From contig MU158528.1 of NCBI GenBank assembly GCA_015711825.1, positions 4,320 through 45,365 of the forward strand: DNA of 41,046 nucleotides, in the 5' to 3' direction. Source of the stretch: Candidatus Solincola daggyaiensis. Lineage in GTDB: Bacteria > Actinomycetota > Geothermincolia > Geothermincolales > RBG-13-55-18. Below, piece by piece: positions 27,271-37,773 of this stretch. Within the stretch, counting starts at the first letter, position 1; the number at the start of each line of letters is the position of its first letter. The notes beneath the pieces are model-generated. The model saw only the letters and a list, made by a program, of their open reading frames with translations, did not search any database and was not told where the DNA came from. Made by a program: the position numbers and the translations under genes.

Positions 27271-27282
27271 TGTTTATAAACA
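27271..27282. promoter_or_regulatory. Perfect 12-bp AT-rich palindrome upstream of the zinc-ribbon gene
   Basis: TGTTTATAAACA is a perfect palindrome in the 166-bp gap between gatB and the zinc-ribbon gene, about 110 nt before its ATG. It contains TATAAA on both strands and lies in otherwise GC-rich DNA. It could be a regulator site or part of a promoter. No matching -35 box was seen. Confidence 0.35.
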
Positions 27283-27326
27283 ACCCGGCCCATCCGCCCG
27301 CTTTTCCTGCGAGTCGCGCGACCGGG

Positions 27327-28784
27327 CTAATCCTCTCCCCGCAGCCTCCTCATCAGGAGCTCGTTAACCACTTGGGGGTTCGCCCTTCCCCCGCTCTTGC
27401 GCATGACCTGCCCCACCAGGAAGGAGACGGCCTTTTCCTTCCCCTTGCGAAAGTCCTCCACCACGGCGGGGTTCTCCTCGACCACCTTTTCCACCATCGC
27501 CTCCAGCTCTCCCTCATCGCTGATCTGGGTGAGGCCGCGCTCCGCCACGATATCCTCCGCGTCCCTCCCGCTCCGCAGCATCTCCTCGAACACGGATTTG
27601 GCGATCTTGCCCGATATGGTGCCCCTTTCCACCAGCCTTATCATCCCCGCCAGTTGAGACGGCGACACCGGCACCTCGCCGATCTCCACGCCCCTGGCGT
27701 TGAGGTAGGCCGAGAGCTCGCCCATCATCCAGTTGCTTACCGCCTTGGGGTCCGCGCCCGCCGCCACCGCCGCCTCGTAGAAATCGCCCATGGCCTTGGA
27801 GGAGGTGAGCACCACCGCGTCATGGGCGGGCAGGCCGTAAAGCTCGCGCAGGCGCCGTCTCCTCTGCGCCGGAAGCTCCGGGAGCGCGGCCTCCACGGAG
27901 GCGACGAACGCCCGGTCCAGCTCCAGGGGCACCAGGTCCGGCTCCGGGAAGTAGCGGTAATCATAGGCGTATTCCTTGCTGCGCAAAGGCGTGGTGACGT
28001 TGGCGTCGGCGTCCCAGTGCCGCGTCTCCTGGCTCACCTCCCCCCCCGACTCCAGCACGCCCTCCTGGCGCTCTATCTCATAGGCCAGGGCGCGTTGCAG
28101 GGCGCGGAAGGAGTTCATGTTCTTGACCTCCGTCTTCACCCCCAGTTGGGTGGAGCCCACCGGCCGCAGGGAGACGTTGGCGTCGCAGCGCAGGCTCCCC
28201 TCCTCCATCCTGCAATCGGAGACCTCCAGGTGCTCCATGATGCTCTTGAGCTCCTGCATGAAGGCGCGTGCCTGCCCAGGGGTGCGGATGTCGGGCTCGG
28301 TCACGATCTCCAGCAGGGGCACACCGGCGCGGTTGAAATCCTCCAGGCTGTACTCCGACGCGTGGATGCGGCCGCTCTCGCTCACGTGCACGGTCTTGCC
28401 GGTGTCCTCCTCCAGGTGCACGCGGGTTATTCCCACTCGGAACCCCTCCCCGTCCAGCTCCAGATCCAGGTAGCCGCCTACCCCGAGAGGGAGGTCGTAC
28501 TGGGATATCTGGAAATTCTTGGGCATATCGGGATAGAAATAATTCTTGCGGTGGAAGATGCTGTAAGGGGCTATCTCGCAGTGCAGGGCCAGCGCCAGGC
28601 GCGTCGCCAGCTCCACCGCGCGGCGGTTGAGCACCGGCAGCACCCCGGGGAGCCCCAGGCACACCGGGCAGGTCCTGCTGTTGGGCTCTCCCCCGAAGGA
28701 GGCGTCGCAAGCGCAGAACATCTTGGAGCGGGTCTTGAGCTCCGCGTGTATCTCCAGCCCGATAACCGCCTCGTATGGGCTCAT
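27327..28784 (-). CDS. gatB: Asp/Glu-tRNA amidotransferase subunit B
   Basis: A 485-residue subunit of the GatCAB amidotransferase, which binds misacylated Glu-tRNA(Gln) or Asp-tRNA(Asn) and phosphorylates the side-chain carboxylate. [15 protein letters not shown] (about 4-18) and [15 protein letters not shown] (about 35-49) form the family N-terminus. [20 protein letters not shown]-type sequence near residue 80 is conserved. A GatB/YqeY helical tail ends near residue 480. The ATG overlaps the gatA stop by 4 nt (ATGA), indicating translational coupling. It is the last of the gat genes. Confidence 0.97.
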   Translation of the reverse strand: MSPYEAVIGLEIHAELKTRSKMFCACDASFGGEPNSRTCPVCLGLPGVLPVLNRRAVELATRLALALHCEIAPYSIFHRKNYFYPDMPKNFQISQYDLPLGVGGYLDLELDGEGFRVGITRVHLEEDTGKTVHVSESGRIHASEYSLEDFNRAGVPLLEIVTEPDIRTPGQARAFMQELKSIMEHLEVSDCRMEEGSLRCDANVSLRPVGSTQLGVKTEVKNMNSFRALQRALAYEIERQEGVLESGGEVSQETRHWDADANVTTPLRSKEYAYDYRYFPEPDLVPLELDRAFVASVEAALPELPAQRRRRLRELYGLPAHDAVVLTSSKAMGDFYEAAVAAGADPKAVSNWMMGELSAYLNARGVEIGEVPVSPSQLAGMIRLVERGTISGKIAKSVFEEMLRSGRDAEDIVAERGLTQISDEGELEAMVEKVVEENPAVVEDFRKGKEKAVSFLVGQVMRKSGGRANPQVVNELLMRRLRGED

Positions 28785-30256
28785 TTTCCCTCCCCCCTCA
28801 CGGGATCCGGGGAGGCCCGAAAATCAAGCGCCTCCTCCAGGGCGCGGGCCGTGCGCAGCAGGACGGCCTCTTCCAGCACCCGGCCCATGATCTGCAGGCC
28901 CACCGGCAGGCCGCCTTCCAGCCCGCAAGGTACGCTTATCGCCGGTATGCCCGCCAGGTTCACGGGGATGGTGCACACGTCCGAGAGATACATGGACAGG
29001 GGATCCTCCACCTTCTCCCCCAGCCCGAAAGCGGGGGTGGGGGAAGTGGGGCTCACCAGCACGTCGAAGCGGCTGAAGGCCTTTTCGAAGTCCGCGACTA
29101 TAAGCGTCCTCACCTTCTGAGCCTGCCCGTAATAGGCCTCGTAGTATCCCGCCGAGAGGGCATAGGTGCCGAGCATGATGCGCCTCTTCACCTCCGCCCC
29201 GAAACCGCACGCGCGCGTTCGCCCATACATCTCCAGCATGTCCTCGGCGCCCTCCACGCGCAGGCCGTAGCGCACCCCGTCGAAGCGCGCGAGGTTGGAG
29301 CTGGCCTCGGCGGGAGCGAGGATGTAATAGGCGCTCAGGGCGTAGTCGAGATTGGGCAGCGAGGCTTCCGAAACCTCCGCGCCGAGTTCCTCCAGCAAGC
29401 GAAGAGAGCCCTCCACCGCCTCCCTCACCCCGGGGGTCAGGCCCTCCTGCATGAGCTCGCGCGGCACCCCCACCCTCAGGCCGCGCACCCCTCCCTCAAG
29501 GGCGGAGAGGTAATCCGGGGCCTCGCCGGGTAAGGAGGTGGAATCGAGGGGATCGTGTCCCGCCAGAAGGGAGAGCAGGGTGGCGCAATCCCTGACATCC
29601 CGGGTTATCGGGCCCACCTGGTCGAGGGAGGAAGCAAAGGCCACCAGGCCGTAGCGAGACACCAGGCCGTAGGTGGGCTTCAGGCCCACCAGGCCGCAGA
29701 AGGAAGCGGGCTGCCGTATGGAGCCCCCGGTATCCGATCCCAGCGCCCACACCGCCTCGCCCGCCGCCACCGCGGCCGCGGAGCCCCCGCTTGAACCGCC
29801 GGGCACCTTGCCCAGATCCCAGGGATTGCGAGTGGGGAAAAAGGCGGAGTTCTCGGTGGACGATCCCATGGCGAACTCGTCCATGTTGGCCTTGCCCACC
29901 ATGGTCAATCCCTGCAAGCGCAGCCTCTGCACCACCGTGGCGTCATAGACGGGTACGTAGTCCTCAAGCATGCGCGAGCCGCAGGTGGTGCGCACGCCCC
30001 GGGTGCACAGCACGTCCTTCACCGCCATGGGTATGCCCGCCGCCGCCCCCGCCTCCTCGCCCTTGGCGCGAGCGGCGTCAGCGGACACCGCGGCCGACCT
30101 CGCCTCCTCCTCGGTAAGGGTTATGTAAGAGCGCACCTCGCCCTCGACCCTCGCCACACGGCCCAGGACGGATTCGAGAACCTCCACGGCCGAGACCTCG
30201 CGCCGCTCCAGCAACTCTCTCAGCTTCCATGCCTTCAAAGCGTAGAGTTCGTCCAA
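28781..30256 (-). CDS. gatA: Asp/Glu-tRNA amidotransferase subunit A
   Basis: A 491-residue amidase-signature enzyme that releases ammonia from glutamine for GatB. The catalytic lysine is in [10 protein letters not shown] (about residue 78). The Ser-cisSer-Ser region spans [16 protein letters not shown] to [16 protein letters not shown], with the nucleophile serine in the last block. The C-terminus ([16 protein letters not shown]) is normal. It lies 13 nt after a seven-helix membrane protein gene rather than directly after gatC, an unusual arrangement. It overlaps gatB by 4 nt. Confidence 0.97.
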   Translation of the reverse strand: MDELYALKAWKLRELLERREVSAVEVLESVLGRVARVEGEVRSYITLTEEEARSAAVSADAARAKGEEAGAAAGIPMAVKDVLCTRGVRTTCGSRMLEDYVPVYDATVVQRLRLQGLTMVGKANMDEFAMGSSTENSAFFPTRNPWDLGKVPGGSSGGSAAAVAAGEAVWALGSDTGGSIRQPASFCGLVGLKPTYGLVSRYGLVAFASSLDQVGPITRDVRDCATLLSLLAGHDPLDSTSLPGEAPDYLSALEGGVRGLRVGVPRELMQEGLTPGVREAVEGSLRLLEELGAEVSEASLPNLDYALSAYYILAPAEASSNLARFDGVRYGLRVEGAEDMLEMYGRTRACGFGAEVKRRIMLGTYALSAGYYEAYYGQAQKVRTLIVADFEKAFSRFDVLVSPTSPTPAFGLGEKVEDPLSMYLSDVCTIPVNLAGIPAISVPCGLEGGLPVGLQIMGRVLEEAVLLRTARALEEALDFRASPDPVRGEGK

Positions 30257-30269
30257 CTTTCCTTCCCTT

Positions 30270-30953
30270 CTATGGCTCGATCCCTTGGGGTACCGACGGT
30301 AAGCGGAAGGACCACACCAGCAGCAACACCCCGGCCAGATACCCGAGGCATCCTATATTCACGGCGTACCCCTTGATACCACCCACCATACCCCTCACCG
30401 AGTCCGCCGACAGTAGGATGAACAGCGCCAGAGTCAAGGCCAGGGCGCGCCGGCTTTCCTCCGTCTTGCCTTCCCTTCGCAGGGTGAGGTAGAGCAAAGC
30501 CGCGTAGGCCACGGCCAGCGCGGAATAGAGCCAACCCACGCAAGCGATGGTGAAAGCCATGGAATCGCCCGCGTCCAGAACCCAGGCCCCGCCCTCCATG
30601 CGATAGATATGTTCCCAGTTGAGTGTGTTCACGGCCAGCCCCAGTTGCAGAGGTATAGACCAGAAGAAAAGAGTGTAATCGGAGCCGCGGCTGAAGGAGC
30701 GCGTGAAAAGAAAGGCGATAAAGGCCGCGATCATCAACAGGGAGCGCGCCGCAGCCGCGAAGGACAGGCTCACCATCTCGTCTTCGATCCAAAGGCTCGC
30801 CGCCAGAATCAGGGAGGCCGTCACGCTCAGCGCCAGCCAGGTCATGACGTAAGCGGCCGGCTCGCCGCGCGTGCGTCCGAAGCGACCTATCCAGGCCGCC
30901 AGGACGAGCATGATGGCGGCGGAGACCACGAGGACGAAGGGCGCCACGCTCAA
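30270..30953 (-). CDS. Seven-helix membrane protein of unknown function within the gat operon
   Basis: I do not recognise this 227-residue protein. About seven hydrophobic segments are visible, near 4-22, 34-55, 63-84, 92-110, 132-157, 168-185 and 196-215, with short loops and no signal peptide. The layout recalls the N-terminal 7TM sensor part of some histidine kinases, but no kinase or other soluble domain is attached. It sits 11 nt after gatC and 13 nt before gatA, so it must be cotranscribed with them. The start is TTG (30953) behind AGGAAAG; a GTG two codons later is also possible. Codon use and base composition do not stand out from the neighbours. Confidence 0.75.
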   Translation of the reverse strand: MSVAPFVLVVSAAIMLVLAAWIGRFGRTRGEPAAYVMTWLALSVTASLILAASLWIEDEMVSLSFAAAARSLLMIAAFIAFLFTRSFSRGSDYTLFFWSIPLQLGLAVNTLNWEHIYRMEGGAWVLDAGDSMAFTIACVGWLYSALAVAYAALLYLTLRREGKTEESRRALALTLALFILLSADSVRGMVGGIKGYAVNIGCLGYLAGVLLLVWSFRLPSVPQGIEP

Positions 30954-30964
30954 CCCCCGCTTTC

Positions 30965-31246
30965 CTAGATGATCCTCGGAACCACGAAATAACCCCCCTC
31001 GGACCGCGGAGCGTTGGAGAGGGCCTCTTCCTGGGTCAGGCCCGGCCTGACCACGTCATCCCGCATGACGTTCTTGAGCGATATGGGGTGGGAGGTAGGC
31101 TTGATCTCCCGCGTGTCCAAGGACTTTATCTTTTCCGCGTGCTCCAGCACCTGCCCGAGCTGGCGCGTGAACCTCTCGATCTCCTCCTCGCTCAGCTCCA
31201 GACGGGCAAGCCACGCCACATATTCCACGTCCTTCCTCTCTATCAT
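30965..31246 (-). CDS. gatC: Asp/Glu-tRNA amidotransferase subunit C
   Basis: A 93-residue subunit that wraps around the GatA-GatB interface and stabilises the complex. VEYVAWLARLELSEEEIERF (about 8-27) is the family signature, and the C-terminal half has MRDDVVRPGLTQEEALSNAP followed by GGYFVVPRII. It starts 23 nt after the ligA stop and is the first gat gene in the operon ligA-gatC-membrane gene-gatA-gatB. Confidence 0.96.
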   Translation of the reverse strand: MIERKDVEYVAWLARLELSEEEIERFTRQLGQVLEHAEKIKSLDTREIKPTSHPISLKNVMRDDVVRPGLTQEEALSNAPRSEGGYFVVPRII

Positions 31247-31269
31247 CCTTCCCCTCTCTCCTCTTCGCC

Positions 31270-33372
<2,103 letters not shown>

Positions 33373-33528
33373 TCATCCGACGCCTTGCGACAGGGAGTGG
33401 GTCCACCGAAACCTGACAGCAGCCAGGGCCGGCGCCTTCATCCGCCCCAGCGGAGGAAGCCGCGTGTATCCGGGCGAAGACGGCTTCATCCCGTGCCCCT
33501 GGATCTCGAGGCAGCCGGGAAGGGAAAG

Positions 33529-33546
33529 CTCTGGAGCGCCCCAGAG
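33529..33546 (-). terminator. Weak terminator-like hairpin after the UPF0280 gene
   Basis: An exact 6-bp inverted repeat, CTCTGG and CCAGAG, with a 6-nt loop lies 26 nt after the UPF0280 stop on the minus strand. It is followed by the pyrimidine-rich CTTTCCCTTCC rather than a true T-run. It is placed where the antiporter-like operon should end. Confidence 0.35.
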
Positions 33547-33572
33547 GGGTGCACGTCTTTACCTCTATTTTC

Positions 33573-34304
33573 CTATAGGCCCTCGAGTCTTAGGTCGCCG
33601 CGCACCCCGAGGCGTTCCCCCAAGACCAACAGGCAACCCATGACCCCCGCTATCTCCATCACCGCCTCCATCGCCTCCTCCATGCGCTCCGCATCCTTCG
33701 CCCGGTTCCCGAGGGCGCTGGCCGCGGCATCGGCCAAGGCTGCGCACTCCGCCACCACCAGGGCGCAGTCGGCCACCCCCGCGCTATAAGAAGGTCCCAC
33801 GGTGGCGGATGAGGTGCAAATACCCATGCCCTCCGGCGGCGTGGGGTCCACCTTCAGCGCCAGGCGACCGCTCCAGGGAGAGTCTCCGGCGAACACCCCT
33901 ACTCTGCGTTCCCTCGTCGAGCGCAGGTGGATATCGCCGCCGTTCTCCACGATGACCTCCTCGCTCAGAGGAGAGAGGTCGTCGGCCACCATGTCCGCCA
34001 CCGCTCCTGCCACCGACGCCATGGGGCCCACACCGGCGCGGCGCGCCGCTTCCGCCATGGCCCTCACCACCCGAGGCGAGTCCTCCGGCACCTCGTAGGG
34101 ACGGAAGGCGGTAGCGAAAAGGGGTTGACGGGCGATGAAACCCTCGAGGTCCGACCGGTGCCTTGATAACGAGAGGCGCGCCTCCCTCGAGAGGTCGCGC
34201 CGAGCGAAAACAAAGAGGTCGCTCTCCCCCATGGACACGCGGAAGGGAACGAGGCCTTCCGCGTGCATGGCGTCGCGATAGAAGCGGTGGGAATAGCCTC
34301 CCAT
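33573..34304 (-). CDS. UPF0280 family protein (ApbE-like fold)
   Basis: A 243-residue member of UPF0280 (COG2122), a family distantly related to the flavin transferase ApbE. VENGGDIHLRS (about 119-129) and GICTSSATVGPSYS (about 160-173) are the signature blocks. The Ala-rich ADAAASALGN helix follows. Family members have no settled function. In ApbE itself similar positions bind FAD and metal for attaching FMN to membrane subunits of ion pumps. No signal peptide is seen. It is the last gene of the Mrp/complex-I-like operon, 12 nt after the 146-residue membrane protein gene. A role in maturing a flavin-bearing membrane complex is therefore possible but unproven. Confidence 0.88.
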   Translation of the reverse strand: MGGYSHRFYRDAMHAEGLVPFRVSMGESDLFVFARRDLSREARLSLSRHRSDLEGFIARQPLFATAFRPYEVPEDSPRVVRAMAEAARRAGVGPMASVAGAVADMVADDLSPLSEEVIVENGGDIHLRSTRERRVGVFAGDSPWSGRLALKVDPTPPEGMGICTSSATVGPSYSAGVADCALVVAECAALADAAASALGNRAKDAERMEEAMEAVMEIAGVMGCLLVLGERLGVRGDLRLEGL

Positions 34305-34316
34305 TCCCGCAGGGGA

Positions 34317-34757
34317 TCAATAGGCGTTCATGACGATCCTGGGCAGGAGCATCCAGGAGATGAAGGCCACGTAGAGGACCACCCCCACCAGGAAGGTCGC
34401 CACCTGGACCAGCAACAGGTTGTAGCTCATACTGGAGGACTTTCCGTTCCGGGCCTTGGGTGCAGGGGCTCGCTCACGGTCTTCCGCCTCCTCCTCGGCG
34501 CCTTCATCCGAGGAGGCGGGTTCCGCGCCCTTTTCCTCCTCCTTATCCTCCGCCATGAAGACGACGGTGTTTCCCGCCCCTACCACCAGGGAGACGGTGA
34601 GCGCCACCCAGGAGGCGAAGAGCAGGTAGCGCGTCCACTGGCTGGAGAGAAAGTTGGCCCCCCAGGAGCCGGAGATCAGCACCAGGATGGACAGGGGAAT
34701 GAAGACCACCGTGAGGGCCACGAACCACCGCGAAATCACGCTTATCCTGTCTTCCAT
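34317..34757 (-). CDS. Small three-helix membrane protein with acidic linker
   Basis: Function not recognised. The 146-residue protein has hydrophobic segments near 11-32, 43-68 and 112-140. Between the second and third is a charged, low-complexity linker (about 70-108) with many Glu, Asp, Ala and Lys residues. The ATG at 34757 has AGGAAGG just upstream. It lies between the 79-residue membrane protein and the UPF0280 gene in the antiporter-like operon. It may be an accessory subunit, an inference from position only. Confidence 0.7.
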   Translation of the reverse strand: MEDRISVISRWFVALTVVFIPLSILVLISGSWGANFLSSQWTRYLLFASWVALTVSLVVGAGNTVVFMAEDKEEEKGAEPASSDEGAEEEAEDRERAPAPKARNGKSSSMSYNLLLVQVATFLVGVVLYVAFISWMLLPRIVMNAY

Positions 34758-34785
34758 ATCCTTCCTTTCCTTTTTCGCCGCGCCT

Positions 34786-35025
34786 TTACCCCTCGCGGCT
34801 CTCCCTCTCCTCCTCGCCGGACTTCTTGCGCGTCACCACCACCACCGTGATCACCGCGGCCATGATGGCCAGCCAGATGACCGCTATGGTCACTATGAGG
34901 CGCACCGTGCCGCCTCCTCCCTCGTCCGCCTCGCTTTCTCCCTGCGCCAGGGCGGGGACGAGGCTTCCGAACCACAATAGCACACAGAGGAGCAACACCA
35001 AAAGCGAGGCCGACTTTTTTTTCAT
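34786..35025 (-). CDS. Small exported or membrane protein with signal peptide
   Basis: A 79-residue protein of unknown function. Residues 1-27 form a typical signal peptide (KKK start, long Leu-rich core, ALA before QG). A short acidic/Gly-rich stretch, one membrane helix (about 41-65) and a charged C-terminus beginning RKK follow. The predicted topology is N-terminus outside after cleavage and C-terminus in the cytoplasm. The ATG at 35025 has AAGGGGG 6 nt upstream; the longer frame starts at TTG within that spacer. It lies in the antiporter-like operon. Confidence 0.7.
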   Translation of the reverse strand: MKKKSASLLVLLLCVLLWFGSLVPALAQGESEADEGGGGTVRLIVTIAVIWLAIMAAVITVVVVTRKKSGEEERESREG

Positions 35026-35079
35026 GCGCAACCCCCTTCATCGCGTTTTCCACCAACCGCGCAAAGCCGGCGCGGAGCT

Positions 35080-35517
35080 TCATACCAGGCTGTAGATGAG
35101 CAGCGCCACCAGGACCACCGCGATGGCCAGGGCGCCCAGGGCGATGTCGCGGTTCAAGCGCCTGGCGGCCTCCGGCAACATGCGCCTCGTCTCCCTGCGA
35201 AGCCGCCGCCAGTCGCCCTTGATACGCACCTTGGCCTGCTTCTTCGCCTTGGCGTACCTCCATCCCCCTCCCGCCAGGAAGGCCTCGAACCACCGCGCCG
35301 CCCGCGTATACCAGTACTCCACCTTCACCTCCTTGGGTACCTTGATGGAGTAGGGGTCGAACTTGAACAGCTTCAGCTCGAAGAGGTCCGAGGCCGCGGC
35401 GTAGAAAAGGACCGCGATGCCGGCCGCCGCGGCCGCCAGAGCGGCGTAGAAATCCCTTGCCAGGCCGCTTTCGGCCGCCGCCAACCCCATGTAGAAACCG
35501 GGCAACATGGCCATCAT
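35080..35517 (-). CDS. Stand-alone homologue of the NuoL-like C-terminal tail
   Basis: A 145-residue protein with a hydrophobic segment near 24-44 and another near 123-144. Between them is a basic, Arg/Lys-rich amphipathic region. It aligns with residues about 575-716 of the NuoL-like protein encoded next door. DLFELKLF matches DLFHLRLP. VEYWYTRAAR matches VDYWYVRGAK. RRETRRMLP matches YRETRREFLP, and DIALGALAIAV matches DLAVGALVIAV. It therefore looks like a detached copy of the tail that follows the antiporter-like core. In complex I the NuoL tail is a lateral helix bracing the membrane arm, so a structural subunit is plausible. It lies 88 nt downstream of the NuoL-like gene. The start is ATG 35517, with a weak ribosome binding site. 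Confidence 0.75.
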   Translation of the reverse strand: MMAMLPGFYMGLAAAESGLARDFYAALAAAAAGIAVLFYAAASDLFELKLFKFDPYSIKVPKEVKVEYWYTRAARWFEAFLAGGGWRYAKAKKQAKVRIKGDWRRLRRETRRMLPEAARRLNRDIALGALAIAVVLVALLIYSLV

Positions 35518-35605
35518 CCCGAATCGTGAACGGCGCCTGCGCCGCCCCTCGCGTCCTCGGCCTTCCTTGCTGTCATTCTATCTATCCCCGCCAAAAGTCT
35601 TGCCT

Positions 35606-37756
35606 TCACAGCAGGCGCATGATCAAAAACAAGGTCAGGGAAACCGCGATGACCAGCGCCCCCACTGCCAGATCCCCCTGGTATTCCCGTATCCTGGGCA
35701 GAAACTCCCTGCGCGTCTCGCGATACAGCCTTAAGGTATGCGCTTTGATCCACGCCAGGGGCCGCGTGGTCAGGTTGGGATACACGACCTCTCGCACCAG
35801 GCGCACCGCCCCCGCGGCCCCCGCTTTGGCCTCCCTCACCACCCCTTCCTTCACGGGAGCGTAAAGGCGCTTGGCGCTGAAGAGCAGGGCAAGCGAACCT
35901 TTGGCCCCCCGCACGTACCAATAATCAACCCCCAGCCAGCGAGGCAGCCGGAGGTGGAATAGATCGGGGCCGCGCCGCTTCGCTCCCAGCAGATCAGGCC
36001 ACGCAGCGAGGGAGAAAAGCCCCAGGCCGATGGCCAGGGGGATGAAGATCTCCTTCAGGTTGGCCCAGATATAGACCGGCACCTCGGAGAGGTGGGCCGC
36101 CATGTGGGCATCGAAGCCGGGCACCGTGCTCACCACCGGTCCCACCAGCCGCCGCAGGAGAAGGCCGGGAAACAGCCCGTTCACCAGCACCCCGGCGGCG
36201 AGCAACGCGGTGCCGGCGAGCATCCAGGCGGGGGCCTCGCGCACGTGCTCCAGGTGATGCGCGTGCTCGTCCCGGGGACGGCGGAAGAAGGTGTAGTAGG
36301 TCGTCTTGGTGATATAGCAGATGGTGCCCCCGCTGGTGATGATGAACATTATCTCCGCGAATTTCACCAGGCTGGCCGTGCCCAGGTGCCCGGCCTCGGC
36401 GAGGTGGTGCGATTCCAGTATGGCGTGATGGAGAAGGGTCTTGGACACGAAACCCCCGAAGGGCGGGATGCCCATGATCCCCAGGGCCGCAACGCACCAG
36501 CAGAAGGCGGTGAAGGGCATGCGCCGCCATAGGCCCCCCAGCTTGAACATGTCCAGCTCGTGGGCGCGGAAAAGTATGGACCCGGCCGCGAGGAAGAAAC
36601 ACCCCTTGAAGAAGGCGTGGTTCAAGACGTGGTAGAGGCTCCCGCCTATGCCCATGGGTCCCTCCGCGCCCAGGAAGGCCAGGCATCCCGCTCCGAACAG
36701 TATGTAGCCCATCTGGCTCACGCTGGAATAGGCCAGGGTGCGCTTGATGTCGTTCTGCACCAGAGCCAGGAGCATACCCGTGAACATGGTGGCCACGGCG
36801 ATGAGGATGACCACCATGCCCAGGGCCTGCACGTTGGAGGCCAGGCCGCCGGCGCCATGTATCGTCCCCTCCGCCCCGTGGGCGCCCGCCGCGGCCGTCT
36901 CCGCGTGCGCCGCGTGCGTCGCCGGTTGCTGGAAAAAGGAGAGCAGGGTGCGGATGATGCCGTAGGCGCCCGCCTTGATCATCACCCCCGAGAGCAGGGC
37001 GCTGGCGGGAGAGGGCGCGGCGGGGTGGGCGTCGGGTAGCCAGATGTGCAGGGGCACCATGCCCGCCTTCACCCCGAATCCCGCCATGAGACATACCAGG
37101 GCGACCACCTTGAAGGAGCCCGCCAGCCAGGCGCTCTCGGCGAGGGGCCGGAAGGCCACCGTGCCGGCGTACCCCAGGTAGAGGAACACCCCTCCCACCA
37201 GGCTCAGGCCTCCCACCACGGTCATGCAGATGTACTTGGCGGCGGCGGCGCGCGCCCGCTCGGTCTCGGAGTGGATGACCAGAAGATAGGCCAGCAGCCC
37301 CATAGCCTCGAAGAAAAGGTAGAGGGTGAAGAAATCCTGCACCATGAACACGCCCAGGGTGGCGGCCTGGGTGAGGAGCATGAAAAGATAGAAACGGGTG
37401 CGCTTGTGCTCGTGGTCCAGGTAGCGAAAGGCGTGGAGCGAGGCGGCAAACCACAGCAAGGAGGCGAAGAAGGCGAAGAAGGCGCCCATGGCGTCCACCT
37501 CCAGGTTTCCCACGAAGCGGTCGCCCAGGCGCAAGATGTCGAGGTTGAAATAAACCGCTCCTCGCGAGAGCACGCGCGAGAGCAGGGCGGTCACCGTGGC
37601 CAGGGTCGCTCCCGTGGAGACCACGGCGGCCCAGTTGCGTAAGCGCGCGCGGCCCTCTCCCGCCGCCGCCGCGCAGGCGGCTCCGAGCACCGGCAAGGCC
37701 AGGGCCAGGGCCGGCAGAGCCGAGTACGCGAGAAGGGCCGCTTTTTGCTCGTGCAA
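35606..37756 (-). CDS. NuoL/MrpA-like proton-conducting membrane subunit
   Basis: A 716-residue integral membrane protein of the proton-conducting antiporter family (Proton_antipo_M), like NuoL, HyfB or the first part of MrpA. Key residues are present: Glu150 in FFEAMGLLAYLLV, Lys230 in GFGVKAGMVPLHIW, and the broken-helix segment PDAHPAAPSPASALLSGV (about 241-258) followed by Lys261. A His-, Ala- and Gly-rich insertion (about 277-305) sits in a loop after TM8. The C-terminal tail (about 597-716) is soluble and basic with one last helix, and is repeated in the next gene. It starts at TTG 37756 near GAGGTAGAGG. It lies in an operon with two MnhD-like and one MnhC-like gene. It should translocate H+ or Na+, but the electron-transfer partner is not visible. 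Confidence 0.88.
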   Translation of the reverse strand: MHEQKAALLAYSALPALALALPVLGAACAAAAGEGRARLRNWAAVVSTGATLATVTALLSRVLSRGAVYFNLDILRLGDRFVGNLEVDAMGAFFAFFASLLWFAASLHAFRYLDHEHKRTRFYLFMLLTQAATLGVFMVQDFFTLYLFFEAMGLLAYLLVIHSETERARAAAAKYICMTVVGGLSLVGGVFLYLGYAGTVAFRPLAESAWLAGSFKVVALVCLMAGFGVKAGMVPLHIWLPDAHPAAPSPASALLSGVMIKAGAYGIIRTLLSFFQQPATHAAHAETAAAGAHGAEGTIHGAGGLASNVQALGMVVILIAVATMFTGMLLALVQNDIKRTLAYSSVSQMGYILFGAGCLAFLGAEGPMGIGGSLYHVLNHAFFKGCFFLAAGSILFRAHELDMFKLGGLWRRMPFTAFCWCVAALGIMGIPPFGGFVSKTLLHHAILESHHLAEAGHLGTASLVKFAEIMFIITSGGTICYITKTTYYTFFRRPRDEHAHHLEHVREAPAWMLAGTALLAAGVLVNGLFPGLLLRRLVGPVVSTVPGFDAHMAAHLSEVPVYIWANLKEIFIPLAIGLGLFSLAAWPDLLGAKRRGPDLFHLRLPRWLGVDYWYVRGAKGSLALLFSAKRLYAPVKEGVVREAKAGAAGAVRLVREVVYPNLTTRPLAWIKAHTLRLYRETRREFLPRIREYQGDLAVGALVIAVSLTLFLIMRLL
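36984..37036. repeat. 53-nt exact repeat, copy in the NuoL-like gene
   Basis: These bases are identical to 38534-38586 in the neighbouring MnhD-like gene, in the same orientation and frame. They encode the conserved PDAHPAAPSPASALLSGV helix segment. The identity includes synonymous positions, while the flanks diverge. Similarity with scattered mismatches extends about 35 nt to the left. Confidence 0.9.
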
Positions 37757-37773
37757 ACCTCTACCTCATGCTC

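Noticed and set aside
33373-33572. Possible small structured RNA (SRP-like or riboswitch) upstream of ligA
   Set aside because: Short stretches recall SRP RNA, but the conserved core order is absent and no known riboswitch core was found.
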